A stretch of 64,000 nucleotides of DNA from JAWKZG01 sp041396125 (GCA_041396125.1 JAWKZG010000014.1:62001-126000); one strand, 5' to 3'; positions 42,002 to 50,813 are shown, counted from the first letter of the stretch. Numbers and translations are program-made. The notes: generated by a model from the sequence alone, not told the origin.

Positions 42002-42643
42002 TTAAGGAATGTTAATGTTTTCCTGAGTAAGCATATCGACCAGCTTGATCAGGGGCAGTCCGATTAGGGCATTCGGGTCGTCGCCTTCCAGTCGGCGAAA
42101 CAGGGCAATGCCCAGCCCTTCCGATTTAAAGCTGCCAGCACACTGATACGGGGTTTCGCGGCGCAAATAGCGCTCAATAAGGCTATCCGTAAGATCACGA
42201 AACCAGACCTTGAAAGGAATCACCGCGCTCTGAATTCGTCCACTGTCACTGTCGAGCAGGCAAAGTCCGGTATAAAACGTGACGGCTTTGCCTGCCGCTG
42301 CCCGCAACTGCTGTACCGCCTTGGTATGGTCGCCGGGTTTGCCCAGAATCTGCTGATCCAGCAGTGCAACCTGATCGGAGCCGATTACCAGACTATGTGG
42401 ATGCAAGGATGCGACCGCCTGTGCTTTGGCCCGTGCCAGACGTTCGGTCAGGACTAGCGCGGACTCATCAGGCAGCGCTGTTTCATCAACCTGGGGTGAC
42501 CGGGCAATGAAAGGCAGATCCAGGCGGGCCAGCAGCTCACGCCGGTAGGGTGAAGATGACGCTAAAATTAATTGGCGGCCATCTGGCAGCCTTGTAATGT
42601 CGGTTTGCTGTGCTGAAGGTGTCGAGTCAATCATATGATTCAA
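42002..42643 (-). CDS. yceF: Maf/YceF-family nucleotide pyrophosphatase
   Basis: A 213-residue Maf-fold protein with the N-terminal LILASSSPYRRELLARL (the S-S-P-R-R-x-x-L signature), PQVDETALPDE, VIGSDQVALLDQQILGKPG and ETPYQCAGSFKSEGLGI. The Q in SDQV and the YQCAGSFKSEG segment place it in the YceF group, which hydrolyses 7-methyl-GTP, rather than the dTTP-type YhdE. A 15-residue N-terminal extension precedes the conserved start; ATG 42634 is an alternative start. It is divergent from yceD, an arrangement conserved in gammaproteobacteria. Confidence 0.92.
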   Translation of the reverse strand: MNHMIDSTPSAQQTDITRLPDGRQLILASSSPYRRELLARLDLPFIARSPQVDETALPDESALVLTERLARAKAQAVASLHPHSLVIGSDQVALLDQQILGKPGDHTKAVQQLRAAAGKAVTFYTGLCLLDSDSGRIQSAVIPFKVWFRDLTDSLIERYLRRETPYQCAGSFKSEGLGIALFRRLEGDDPNALIGLPLIKLVDMLTQENINIP

Positions 42644-42656
42644 GGATATTTATGCT

Positions 42657-42672
42657 GTTTTACGCGTAAAAC
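42657..42672. promoter_or_regulatory. Perfect 16-bp palindrome between maf and yceD
   Basis: GTTTTACGCGTAAAAC is self-complementary along its full length. It lies 13 bases upstream of the maf start and 28 bases upstream of the -35 box of the yceD promoter, so a dimeric regulator bound here could affect both. No factor with this site is known to me. Confidence 0.45.
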
Positions 42673-42699
42673 TAAGTGTTTAGATGTTTGTGAAAGTTT

Positions 42700-42728
42700 T
42701 TGACAGCTTGTTGATGCCCATATAATAT
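42700..42728 (+). promoter_or_regulatory. Strong sigma-70 promoter of the yceD-rpmF-fab operon
   Basis: A perfect -35 TTGACA (42700-42705) and the -10 region TATAATAT (42721-42728) follow with a 15-base (TATAAT) or 17-base (TAATAT) spacer. Transcription would begin near 42735, which makes the ATG at 42739 an unlikely start for yceD and favours ATG 42766. Confidence 0.7.
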
Positions 42729-42765
42729 TGCCGCCCTTATGCTGAGCCACCAATCTGGATGGACC

Positions 42766-43290
42766 ATGAGCCAGTTACCGACGCGTATTGATCCTATTGT
42801 TATAGCTGCTGAAACCCGCGTGCTGGAAGGCTTATTACCGCTGGCCGGGATGCCTCGTGTGCGCGCCATAGTGGAGCAGCCGCTGGGTATGGTCAAGTTG
42901 CGGCTGCGCGGGGCTGTCGATGAGGCAGACCGTAGCCTGTTGCTGGGGCATGTGGAGGCACATATTAATTTGCAGTGTCAGCGCTGTTTGCAAGCCGTTG
43001 CTGTGCAGATCGATACCGATTTTGCATTGGCTGTGGTACACAGTGAGCGGGAAGCCGCCTTGCTGGCAGACGATTATGAGCCACTGCTGGTACCGCAAGG
43101 TGGGGATGTTAGTCTGGCGGAACTGATCGAGGATGAAGTGCTGCTTAATTTGCCTGTTGTCGCCAGGCACGAGGTAAACGAATGCGCAACGGATGCGCAA
43201 GGTGTGTCTACGGACACGGCGGTGGCAGCCGATGATGTCTATCAGCCCTTTGCCGGATTGGCAGATTTGCTGGCGAAGCGCCCGGATTGA
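42766..43290 (+). CDS. yceD: YceD family protein (DUF177), large-ribosomal-RNA accumulation protein
   Basis: A 174-residue protein from ATG 42766. The family signature is present: a two-Cys motif in INLQCQRCLQAVAVQID and the acidic DVSLAELIEDEVLLNLPVV. YceD proteins act in 23S rRNA synthesis or stability and are nearly always co-transcribed with rpmF, as here (62 bases upstream). ATG 42739 would add 9 residues but sits practically on the predicted transcription start. Confidence 0.9.
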   Translation: MSQLPTRIDPIVIAAETRVLEGLLPLAGMPRVRAIVEQPLGMVKLRLRGAVDEADRSLLLGHVEAHINLQCQRCLQAVAVQIDTDFALAVVHSEREAALLADDYEPLLVPQGGDVSLAELIEDEVLLNLPVVARHEVNECATDAQGVSTDTAVAADDVYQPFAGLADLLAKRPD

Positions 43291-43352
43291 ACAAACAGAT
43301 TGAACGTGTTTTTTTTTATTTGTTTTTTATCGAGATAATTGCGGAGTAAACG

Positions 43353-43553
43353 ATGGCTGTTCAACAAAATCGTAAAACCCGGAGCAAGCGTGATATGCGC
43401 CGTTCCCATGATGGATTGCGTGGTCCCACCCTGTCGGTGGATCCCACTACCGGAGAAACCCATCTTCGCCATCACATGACCCCCGATGGCTATTACCGTG
43501 GTCGTCAGATCATCGACACGACGGTAAGCAATGACGATGATGATGACGAATAG
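43353..43553 (+). CDS. rpmF: 50S ribosomal protein bL32
   Basis: A 66-residue basic protein beginning MAVQQNRKTRSKRDMRRSHD, the universal bL32 N-terminus, with HLRHHMTPDGYYRGRQII in the second half. The acidic tail (SNDDDDDE) is a little longer than in E. coli. The zinc-binding Cys seen in some bacterial L32 proteins are absent, as in other gammaproteobacteria. A GGAG ribosome-binding site precedes the ATG. It stands between yceD and plsX, linking ribosome and lipid synthesis. Confidence 0.97.
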   Translation: MAVQQNRKTRSKRDMRRSHDGLRGPTLSVDPTTGETHLRHHMTPDGYYRGRQIIDTTVSNDDDDDE

Positions 43554-43610
43554 GACTGCAGCTCAGTCCGGTTCGATCGAACAGTAGGCGGAGCGTCAAG
43601 AGGCTAAGTT

Positions 43611-44639
43611 ATGGCCACGCGTATTACCATTGCCATCGATGCAATGGGTGGTGATATAGGGCCCTCAGCCACTGTTGCCGCAGCCCTGAATTACCTGCGC
43701 GAGCGGAACGATATCAAGCTGATTCTGGTCGGGCAGGAAGAGGTCCTGCGCGCTCAGTTGCAGCAATTGGGTGCCACTGAAAACAGCCAGATCAGTATCC
43801 GTCATGCGCCGCAAACGGTTGCAATGGACGAGTTGCCCTCGCAGGCTTTACGGTTGAAGAAAGAATCGTCCATGCGAGTGGCGATTAATCTGGTCAAGCA
43901 GGGCGAGGCTGATGCCTGCGTCAGTGCTGGTAACACCGGAGCCTTGATGGCAACGGCACGGTTTGTACTCAAAACCCTGCCCGGAATTGACCGGCCGGCC
44001 ATCTGCACAAGCTTGCCCTCGACCCGGGGGCATGTGCATGTGCTGGATCTGGGGGCTAATGTCGACAGCAAGGCAGAACACCTGCTGCAATTTGCGGTAA
44101 TGGGGTCGGTGCTGGCCACTGCGGTGGATAATCAGGACAATCCCAGGGTTGGTTTGCTGAATATCGGCGCGGAAGAAATCAAGGGCAACGAACAGGTCAA
44201 GCAGGCTGCCACATTACTTAGTGCAAGCCGGCTGAACTATATCGGTTTTGTCGAAGGCGACGGGGTTTTTCTGGATGATTTCGATGTGGTGGTCTGTGAT
44301 GGTTTTGTGGGTAATATCGCGCTTAAAACCTGTGAAGGCGTTGCCAAGCTGATTCGTCATTTTATGGTACAGGAATTCCAACGTAATATACTGACCCGTG
44401 CGGCGGCACTGGTAGCCCGGCCGGTCTTGCGCGCCCTGGTGCGTCGCATCGATCCGCGCCGTTATAATGGTGCCAGCTTGCTGGGGTTGCAGGGTATTGT
44501 GATTAAAAGCCATGGCGGTGCCGATGCCGTGGCGTTTGCCAATGCCATCCAGATTGCCATCCTTGAAGTGGAGAACGCCGTGCCACAGCGTATCCGTTTT
44601 CTGCTGGACGAAATGCATAAAAAGCGAGAGGCGCTTTGA
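43611..44639 (+). CDS. plsX: Phosphate acyltransferase PlsX
   Basis: A 342-residue protein with the PlsX hallmarks: IAIDAMGGDIGPSATV at the N-terminus, SAGNTGALMATA, LGANVDSKAEHLLQFAVMG, NIGAEEIKGNEQVKQA and VVCDGFVGNIALKTCEG. It makes acyl-phosphate from acyl-ACP for the PlsY step of phospholipid synthesis. The stop overlaps the fabH start (TTGA). The gene order rpmF-plsX-fabH is the conserved one. Confidence 0.96.
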   Translation: MATRITIAIDAMGGDIGPSATVAAALNYLRERNDIKLILVGQEEVLRAQLQQLGATENSQISIRHAPQTVAMDELPSQALRLKKESSMRVAINLVKQGEADACVSAGNTGALMATARFVLKTLPGIDRPAICTSLPSTRGHVHVLDLGANVDSKAEHLLQFAVMGSVLATAVDNQDNPRVGLLNIGAEEIKGNEQVKQAATLLSASRLNYIGFVEGDGVFLDDFDVVVCDGFVGNIALKTCEGVAKLIRHFMVQEFQRNILTRAAALVARPVLRALVRRIDPRRYNGASLLGLQGIVIKSHGGADAVAFANAIQIAILEVENAVPQRIRFLLDEMHKKREAL

Positions 44640-45604
44640 AATTTTCCAGAATCGTCGGCACAGGCGGTTATCTGCCGGAAAAAATTCTCCGCAATAGCGA
44701 TCTTGAACGCATGGTGGACACCACCCATGAGTGGATTGTAGACCGCACCGGCATCGAACAACGTCATGTTGCGGCAGCAGGTGAAACTACCTGTGATCTT
44801 GCCGAGCAGGCGGCGCGCCGAGCCCTGGACGCCGCCGACTGGGATCCAGCCAGTCTGGATCTGATCATTGTTGCAACGACTACCCCGGATCATGTGTTTC
44901 CCAGTGTTGCCAGTCAGTTACAGGATCGGCTGGGCTGTAATGGCTGCGCTGCATTTGATATCCAGGCAGTCTGCACCGGCTTTATTTATGGGCTGGCAAC
45001 GGCGGATCAATTCATGCGCACCGGAATGGTGAAACGGGCACTTGTCATCGGGGCGGAAACCTTTACCCGAATCCTCGACTGGACCGATCGCGGTACCTGT
45101 ATCCTGTTTGGCGATGGGGCTGGCGCGGTCGTTCTGGAAACAGCCGATGAGCCTGGTATTATCGATTCCAAACTACATGCGGATGGTCGTTACAAAGAGC
45201 TATTATGGGTTCCTGCCGGGGTTTCCAGCGGGTATGATCAGACGCGCCAAAACGAAGCTTATGTATCGATGAAGGGCAGTGAGGTTTTCAAGGTTGCGGT
45301 GCGTACATTGGGCCGGATCGTTGATGAAATCCTGCTGGCGAACAACATGCGGGCAGAACAGCTGGACTGGCTGGTGCCGCATCAGGCCAATGAGCGTATT
45401 CTGGTTGCCACAGCACGTAAGCTGGGGCTGCCTATGGAAAAAGTGGTCAACACCGTGAAATACCATGCCAATACCTCGGCGGCCTCAGTGCCGCTGGCCC
45501 TGGACGTAGCCGTGCGTGATGGCCGGATTCAGCGTGGCCAGAACCTGCTGCTGGAAGCATTCGGTGGCGGTTTTACCTGGGGCGCCGTGTTAATAAGATA
45601 TTGA
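44636..45604 (+). CDS. fabH: 3-oxoacyl-ACP synthase III (FabH)
   Basis: A 322-residue ketoacyl synthase III with the catalytic triad: Cys in AVCTGFIYGLATA (about 113), His in WLVPHQANERI and Asn in YHANTSAASVPLAL. It starts fatty-acid synthesis by condensing acetyl-CoA with malonyl-ACP. The start is a TTG at 44636 overlapping the plsX stop as TTGA; the MKFSRIVGTGGYLPE N-terminus begins exactly there, which supports this rare start and coupling to plsX. In most relatives fabD follows; here fabG follows after 13 bases. Confidence 0.95.
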   Translation: MKFSRIVGTGGYLPEKILRNSDLERMVDTTHEWIVDRTGIEQRHVAAAGETTCDLAEQAARRALDAADWDPASLDLIIVATTTPDHVFPSVASQLQDRLGCNGCAAFDIQAVCTGFIYGLATADQFMRTGMVKRALVIGAETFTRILDWTDRGTCILFGDGAGAVVLETADEPGIIDSKLHADGRYKELLWVPAGVSSGYDQTRQNEAYVSMKGSEVFKVAVRTLGRIVDEILLANNMRAEQLDWLVPHQANERILVATARKLGLPMEKVVNTVKYHANTSAASVPLALDVAVRDGRIQRGQNLLLEAFGGGFTWGAVLIRY

Positions 45605-45617
45605 ACAGTACATTCTC

Positions 45618-46379
45618 ATGAATTCTGAAACAAGCACAACTCTGACCGGCCAGGTGGCCTTGGTGACCGGCGCTAGCCGTGGTATTGGCGCAGCTATTGC
45701 GGACGAGCTGGGTAAACGCGGAGCAACTGTAGTGGGCACCGCAACGACCGCAGCAGGCGCGCAGGCCATTAGCGAGCGTTTACAGGCGCAGGACCTGCAA
45801 GGCACCGGCTTGCAGCTGGATGTGACCGAATCGGCTTCGATTGATGCCGCCCTGGCTCAGATCGGGGCGCAGTTCGGTACTCCCGGTATTCTGGTGAATA
45901 ACGCCGGTATTACCCGCGACAATCTGTTGCTGCGCATGAAGGACGATGAATGGGACAGCATTATTGCGACCAATCTCAGCGCAATCTATCGGCTCAGTAA
46001 AGCGGTATTGCGCGGCATGATGAAAGCTCGCAAAGGCCGCATTATCACTATTAGCTCGGTAGTGGGCGCAACCGGTAATGCCGGACAAGCCAATTACGCT
46101 GCCGCGAAAGCGGGTGCTATCGGGTTTTCCAAATCGCTGGCGCGCGAAGTTGGCTCACGCGGGATCACAGTCAATGTGGTTGCTCCCGGCTTTATTGACA
46201 CGGATATGACCCGCGCTCTGAGCGATGAACAACGCGCAGGTCTGCTCAGCAATATTCCGCTGGCGCGCCTCGGCGCAGCGCAGGATATTGCCTATGCTGT
46301 AGCTTTTCTGGCCTCGGACGAGGCGGCTTATATCACCGGGGAGACCCTTCATGTCAACGGCGGAATGTACATGAGCTAA
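45618..46379 (+). CDS. fabG: 3-oxoacyl-ACP reductase FabG
   Basis: A 253-residue short-chain dehydrogenase with the NADPH motif TGASRGIG, NNAGITRDNLL, catalytic Ser in ISSVVGATGNAG, Tyr-x-x-x-Lys in NYAAAKAG, and C-terminal ETLHVNGGMYM, which is specific for FabG. It reduces 3-oxoacyl-ACP in each elongation round. A 10-residue N-terminal extension (MNSETSTTLTG) precedes the fold. The gene follows fabH directly, without the fabD usually found between them. Confidence 0.95.
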   Translation: MNSETSTTLTGQVALVTGASRGIGAAIADELGKRGATVVGTATTAAGAQAISERLQAQDLQGTGLQLDVTESASIDAALAQIGAQFGTPGILVNNAGITRDNLLLRMKDDEWDSIIATNLSAIYRLSKAVLRGMMKARKGRIITISSVVGATGNAGQANYAAAKAGAIGFSKSLAREVGSRGITVNVVAPGFIDTDMTRALSDEQRAGLLSNIPLARLGAAQDIAYAVAFLASDEAAYITGETLHVNGGMYMS

Positions 46380-46420
46380 CGGCCTGAAGGCGTCGCGTAT
46401 CGTTTTAACATGCGGCCTTA

Positions 46421-46449
46421 TTGGTTGTTATCCTTTAATTACATACAAT
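46421..46449 (+). promoter_or_regulatory. Probable acpP promoter
   Basis: TTGGTT (46421-46426), 17 bases, TACAAT (46444-46449) form a fair sigma-70 promoter in the 121-base gap between fabG and acpP. acpP commonly has its own strong promoter because ACP is needed in large amounts. Confidence 0.45.
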
Positions 46450-46500
46450 AGCGCCGCACACTCTAGCTTTTCCAACGCAGTCACGAGGACTTAAAACATC

Positions 46501-46740
46501 ATGAGCACAGTAGAAGACCGTGTAAAAAAAATTATCATTGAACAATTAGGTGTAAAAGAGGAGCAAGTTGCTTCTGACGCCTCGTTTGTCGACGATCTGG
46601 GAGCTGATTCGCTGGATACGGTGGAATTAGTCATGGCGCTAGAAGAAGAATTCGAATGCGAAATTCCCGACGAAGACGCAGAAAAGATTACCACGGTGCA
46701 GCAAGCTATTGATTATGTAAACGCCCATCTGGACGACTGA
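46501..46740 (+). CDS. acpP: Acyl carrier protein
   Basis: A 79-residue acidic protein with the phosphopantetheine Ser37 in LGADSLDTVELVMALEEEF and the usual four-helix layout (helix 1 VEDRVKKIIIEQLGV). It carries the growing acyl chain for FabH, FabG and FabF. An ACGAGGAC ribosome-binding region precedes the ATG. A 9-bp hairpin follows the stop. Confidence 0.97.
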   Translation: MSTVEDRVKKIIIEQLGVKEEQVASDASFVDDLGADSLDTVELVMALEEEFECEIPDEDAEKITTVQQAIDYVNAHLDD

Positions 46741-46754
46741 TTTCTATTCTATCG

Positions 46755-46778
46755 CCGCAACCCGCTTTGGGGTTGCGG
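46755..46778 (+). other. Hairpin between acpP and fabF
   Basis: CCGCAACCC (46755-46763) pairs perfectly with GGGTTGCGG (46770-46778) around a 6-base loop, 15 bases after the acpP stop. No T run follows, so it may act as a partial terminator or a 3' stabiliser that keeps acpP mRNA above fabF mRNA. Confidence 0.55.
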
Positions 46779-46837
46779 TCCGCACTTGCCACCCCACTGT
46801 AGGCTGCTAGTTTTTTTCGACCACTGGAGTAAGCGTT

Positions 46838-48078
46838 TTGGCGAAGCGACGTATCGTTGTGACGGGTATGGGTATTATTTCGCCCGTAGGCAACAGTATT
46901 TCCGAGGCCTGGCAGAATATTTTGGCCGGCCACAGTGGCATCGGCCCGATCACTGAATTCGACGCCAGTCAATTTTCCGTTCGATTCGCCGGTACCATCA
47001 AGGACTTCGATGTTCAGCAGTATATCGGTCGTAAAGAAGCCCGGAAAATGGATACCTTTATTCATTACGGCATTGCGGCTGCCATGCAGGCTATTACCGA
47101 TTCGGGTCTGGAGATCACCGAACAGAACGCCGAGCGGATCGGGGTTGCCATTGGGTCCGGGATCGGGGGACTGTCGGGTATTGAGGAAGGTCATGCCGCC
47201 TATCTCAACGGTGGCCCGCGCAAGATTACCCCGTTTTTGTGCCACGCAGTATTATCAATATGATTGCCGGCAATTTATCCATTCAATATGGCCTCAAGGG
47301 TCCTAATGTTGCGGTGGTGACCGCGTGCACGACCGGTACCCATAATATCGGACTGGCCGGGCGCATGATTGCGTATGGCGATGCCGATGTGATGATTGCA
47401 GGCGGTGCCGAAATGGCAACCACGCCGACTGGCGTAGGCGGTTTTGCGGCCGCCCGTGCGCTGTCAACACGCAATGATAACCCACAGGCTGCCAGTCGAC
47501 CCTGGGATCGTGATCGTGATGGTTTTGTGCTGGGAGATGGTGCTGGTATTGTCGTGCTGGAAGAGTATGAACATGCAAAACGGCGTAACGCGCCTATCTA
47601 TGCCGAGCTGGCAGGTTTCGGCATGAGCGGGGACGCCTACCATATGACCCTGCCGGAAGAAACCGGTGCCGGCGCCCGCCGTTGCATGCTGCAGGCGTTG
47701 CGGGACGCCGATCTGAACACCGATCAGGTCGACTATATTAATGCGCATGGCACATCCACCCCGGCTGGCGATAAAATCGAATCCGATGCGATCAAGTCTG
47801 CTTTTGGTGAACATGCCTATAAGCTGGCGGTAAGTTCTACCAAGTCGATGACCGGTCACTTGCTGGGTGCTGCCGGGGGTGTGGAGGCGATTTTTTCACT
47901 GCTGGCTTTGCGTGATCAGGTGGTGCCGCCGACAATCAATCTGGATCATCCCGAGTCTGGCTGCGACCTGAACTACGTACCGCATACCGCACAGGAACAT
48001 CCGCTCCAGATTGTGCTGTCCAATTCCTTCGGCTTTGGCGGGACCAACGGCACCATTATTTTTAAACGGCTCGACTGA
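46838..48078 (+). CDS. fabF: 3-oxoacyl-ACP synthase II (FabF), one-base frameshift in a T run
   Basis: The first piece (TTG 46838 to 47263) has RRIVVTGMGIISPVGN and GSGIGGLSGIEEG. The second (from 47239 to 48078) has the catalytic Cys in VVTACTTGTHNIG, His in NAHGTSTPAGD and His in MTGHLLGAAGG. The join is the T run at 47234-47238: five T are written, whereas six would read ITPFFVPRSIINMIAGNL through. Repaired it gives 413 residues, the same as E. coli FabF. Because FabF is core metabolism and the shift lies in a homopolymer, a sequencing error is much likelier than loss of the gene. No pabC gene follows, unlike in many relatives. Confidence 0.93.
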
Positions 48079-48112
48079 GCGCAGGGTTTGCTGACTGGCG
48101 CGCGTTTCCGGC

Positions 48113-49123
48113 ATGATGATTTGGTCTAAGCGTCTGCTGCGATTTTTTCTGCTTTGCCTGCTGCTGGGTGGCGCAGCGGGCTGGTGGGTTTACCAGGATT
48201 ATCGCGCCTTTCTGGACGAGCCCTTACCCTTGCCGGATGAGGGCTTGTACTATCAGGTGGAGCGCGGTGCGTCCATTAATACTATCGCCAGGGACTGGCG
48301 CCAGTTGGGTTTAGTGCGTCAGCCCCTGTATCTTATTGCCTATGCTCGCCTGAATAAACTGGCACCCCGCATCAAGGCCGGTGAATATCATCTGTTGGCC
48401 GGTATGACCGTCACCGCAATCATGGATGACATTATTGCGGGTCGGACTGTTCAATACACGCTGACTATCCCGGAAGGCTGGACCTACCGGCAGATGCTGC
48501 AAGCGATCTGGCAGCATCCGCAGATCGTCAATACGCTGACAGAACAGGATGATGCCGCCATTATGGCGGCCCTGGGTGCGCCCGATCAGCACCCGGAAGG
48601 GCTTTTCTTTCCGGATACCTATCATTTTCCGCGCGCCACAACCGATCTGGATTTTCTGCGTCGGGCCTACCAGACCATGCAGGATAAGTTACAGGCAGCA
48701 TGGCAGCAGCGGCAATCTGATTTACCGTTGAAAAATGCCTATCAGGCTTTGATTCTGGCCTCTATTATCGAAAAAGAAACCGGCCTTGCCCGTGAACGTC
48801 CGGATATCGCCGGGGTTTTCATCCGGCGTTTGCGCAAAGGTATGCGCTTGCAGACCGACCCAACGGTCATCTACGGTCTGGGCGATGAATTTGATGGTAA
48901 TCTGCGCCGCGTCCACCTTACCACTGATAACCCTTATAACACCTATACGCGGGGCGGTTTGCCGCCGACCCCAATCGCGTTGCCAGGGCAGGCCGCCTTG
49001 CAGGCCGCTGTCAATCCGGCGGCGGGCGATACCCTGTATTTCGTTGCGACCGGCGACGGAGGACATGTGTTTTCGAAAACGCTGCGGGAACATAATCGAG
49101 CGGTCCGTAAATTCCAGCGCTAA
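48113..49123 (+). CDS. mltG: Endolytic murein transglycosylase MltG
   Basis: A 336-residue protein with one N-terminal membrane helix (about 8-28), a LysM-like region (YYQVERGASINTIARDW) and the YceG catalytic domain, with the active-site Glu in ASIIEKETGLARERPDIAGV and LQTDPTVIYGLG, followed by NPYNTYTRGGLPPTPI. It cuts nascent peptidoglycan strands at the inner membrane. It lies 34 bases after fabF and 23 before tmk, as in Pseudomonas and Escherichia apart from the missing pabC. Confidence 0.95.
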   Translation: MMIWSKRLLRFFLLCLLLGGAAGWWVYQDYRAFLDEPLPLPDEGLYYQVERGASINTIARDWRQLGLVRQPLYLIAYARLNKLAPRIKAGEYHLLAGMTVTAIMDDIIAGRTVQYTLTIPEGWTYRQMLQAIWQHPQIVNTLTEQDDAAIMAALGAPDQHPEGLFFPDTYHFPRATTDLDFLRRAYQTMQDKLQAAWQQRQSDLPLKNAYQALILASIIEKETGLARERPDIAGVFIRRLRKGMRLQTDPTVIYGLGDEFDGNLRRVHLTTDNPYNTYTRGGLPPTPIALPGQAALQAAVNPAAGDTLYFVATGDGGHVFSKTLREHNRAVRKFQR

Positions 49124-49146
49124 TAGCAGAGCAGTTCCAGGCCCTT

Positions 49147-49758
49147 ATGTTCATTACCCTTGAAGGTCCCGAAGGTGCGGGTAAAAGCACGCAGATGCTG
49201 GCGCTGGCCGAGTATTTACGGGCCGCTGGTAAACCCGTTATAGAAACCCGTGAGCCGGGTGGTACGCCATTGGGAGAGGCAATCCGTCATATTCTGCTTG
49301 ATCCGGCGCAGACAACACTGGCGTCAGATGCTGAGCTATTGCTGCTATTTGCGGCCCGCGCACAGCACCTGGCAGAGTTGATCAAGCCCGCTCTGGCGCG
49401 TCGTGAATGGGTGCTCTGTGACCGTTTTACCGATGCCAGTTACGCCTATCAAGGCGGTGGACGCGGTATTCCCTGGTCACGTATTGCCGTGCTGGAACAG
49501 TGGGTGCAGGCGGACTTGCAGCCGGATCTGACGCTGGTGCTGGATCTGCCGGTTGCCCTGGGTTTGCAGCGTGCTGGCAAGCGCGGTCCGGCGGACCGTT
49601 TCGAGCGTGAAGAGCAGGCTTTTTTTGAACGGGTCAGAGCGGCTTATCTGCAGCGCGCTGCCGACAACCCGGAACGCTACCGGATCATCGATGCCAGTGC
49701 CCCGCTGGACGAGGTGCAAAGTGCGTTGCGTCATGTGCTGGATACGTATCTGTCATGA
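49147..49758 (+). CDS. tmk: Thymidylate kinase
   Basis: A 203-residue P-loop kinase: Walker A EGPEGAGKSTQM, the DR-x motif in CDRFTDASYAYQGGGRG, and the lid RAGKRGPADRFERE with Arg residues in the lid (the E. coli-type arrangement). It phosphorylates dTMP to dTDP. The stop overlaps the holB start (ATGA), so the two are translationally coupled. The gene order mltG-tmk-holB-pilZ is the gammaproteobacterial standard. Confidence 0.96.
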   Translation: MFITLEGPEGAGKSTQMLALAEYLRAAGKPVIETREPGGTPLGEAIRHILLDPAQTTLASDAELLLLFAARAQHLAELIKPALARREWVLCDRFTDASYAYQGGGRGIPWSRIAVLEQWVQADLQPDLTLVLDLPVALGLQRAGKRGPADRFEREEQAFFERVRAAYLQRAADNPERYRIIDASAPLDEVQSALRHVLDTYLS

Positions 49759-50747
49759 CGGCCTGTCTGCCCTGGCAACTTGAAGCCTGGCAGCGGCTTA
49801 TGCGCAGTCGCACTGCCGGGCGCTTGCCGCACGCGATTCTGCTGACTGGCCCGACCGGCATCGGCAAACTGCACTTTGCCCGGACACTGGCGCAGTCGCT
49901 ATTGTGTCAATCGCCTGCCGAGAGCGGTTTTGCCTGTGGCGCTTGCCGCGATTGCCGACTGTTCAGTGTTGGCAATCATCCCGACCTGTTCAATTGCCAG
50001 CCGGGTGAGCCTCAGGCCGGTATTAAAATCGAGCAGATCCGCGCTCTGGCCGAGTTCTGTATTCGCACCAGCTCAAGTGGCCGGGGGCGGGTGGGTTTGG
50101 TTGCGCCGGCTGATCGGATGAATTCGCATGCCGCCAATGCCTTACTGAAAACGCTGGAGGAACCACCACCGGGTATTGTGTTGCTGCTGCTCAGCAGCCA
50201 GCCCAGTCAGATCCCGGCCACGCTGCGCAGCCGCTGCCAGCCGCTCAAATTAGTATATCCACCCGCAGCACAAGCGGTGCAATGGTTGCACGAACAGGAG
50301 GTCGCAGACCCCGAGCTGTTGCTGACGCTGGCTGGTGGTGCTCCCTTGCAGGCACAACAATTGGCACAACAGCAAGCGTTAACAACGCGGCGGGCCTTAT
50401 TTGATATCTATCGCGGCGTTGTGGAACAGCGACTGAGCGAAGCCGCCGCTGCCGAGCAATGGTTGCGCCAGGATACCGAACTCGGCCTGGAGTGGCTGCT
50501 GAGTTGGCATATGGATTTAATTCGTCTTAACATGGGCACAGAAGTCGAATTAAGCCATCCGGATCTGGCTCAAGAGCTGCGTGAATTAGCCGATGTGGTG
50601 TCGGTGAATGAGTGTTTCCGGCGCTATCATGCGCTGTTACAAATCCGCCAACAGTTGAAAATGCAGCGCAATGCGCCCATGTTAATGGAAGCCTTCTTCA
50701 GCACCTGCCAGACTGTTAACCAAACGACCGGTGCCGCGACTGGATAA
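49755..50747 (+). CDS. holB: DNA polymerase III delta' subunit
   Basis: A 330-residue clamp-loader AAA+ subunit. The P-loop is degenerate (GPTGIGKLHFA, Leu where Ser/Thr is normal), typical of delta', which does not hydrolyse ATP. Zinc ligands lie in LCQSPAESGFACGACRDC, and RCQPLKL follows the sensor region (SSQPSQIPATLRSRC). It loads the beta clamp with the other loader subunits. It overlaps tmk by four bases and is followed by pilZ after 66 bases. Confidence 0.93.
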   Translation: MTACLPWQLEAWQRLMRSRTAGRLPHAILLTGPTGIGKLHFARTLAQSLLCQSPAESGFACGACRDCRLFSVGNHPDLFNCQPGEPQAGIKIEQIRALAEFCIRTSSSGRGRVGLVAPADRMNSHAANALLKTLEEPPPGIVLLLLSSQPSQIPATLRSRCQPLKLVYPPAAQAVQWLHEQEVADPELLLTLAGGAPLQAQQLAQQQALTTRRALFDIYRGVVEQRLSEAAAAEQWLRQDTELGLEWLLSWHMDLIRLNMGTEVELSHPDLAQELRELADVVSVNECFRRYHALLQIRQQLKMQRNAPMLMEAFFSTCQTVNQTTGAATG

Positions 50748-50813
50748 GAACCGGCAGTACGCGTGTGGCGGGCAGCAAGCTTCGGCATAACTACTATATT
50801 ATGAGGATGAAAA

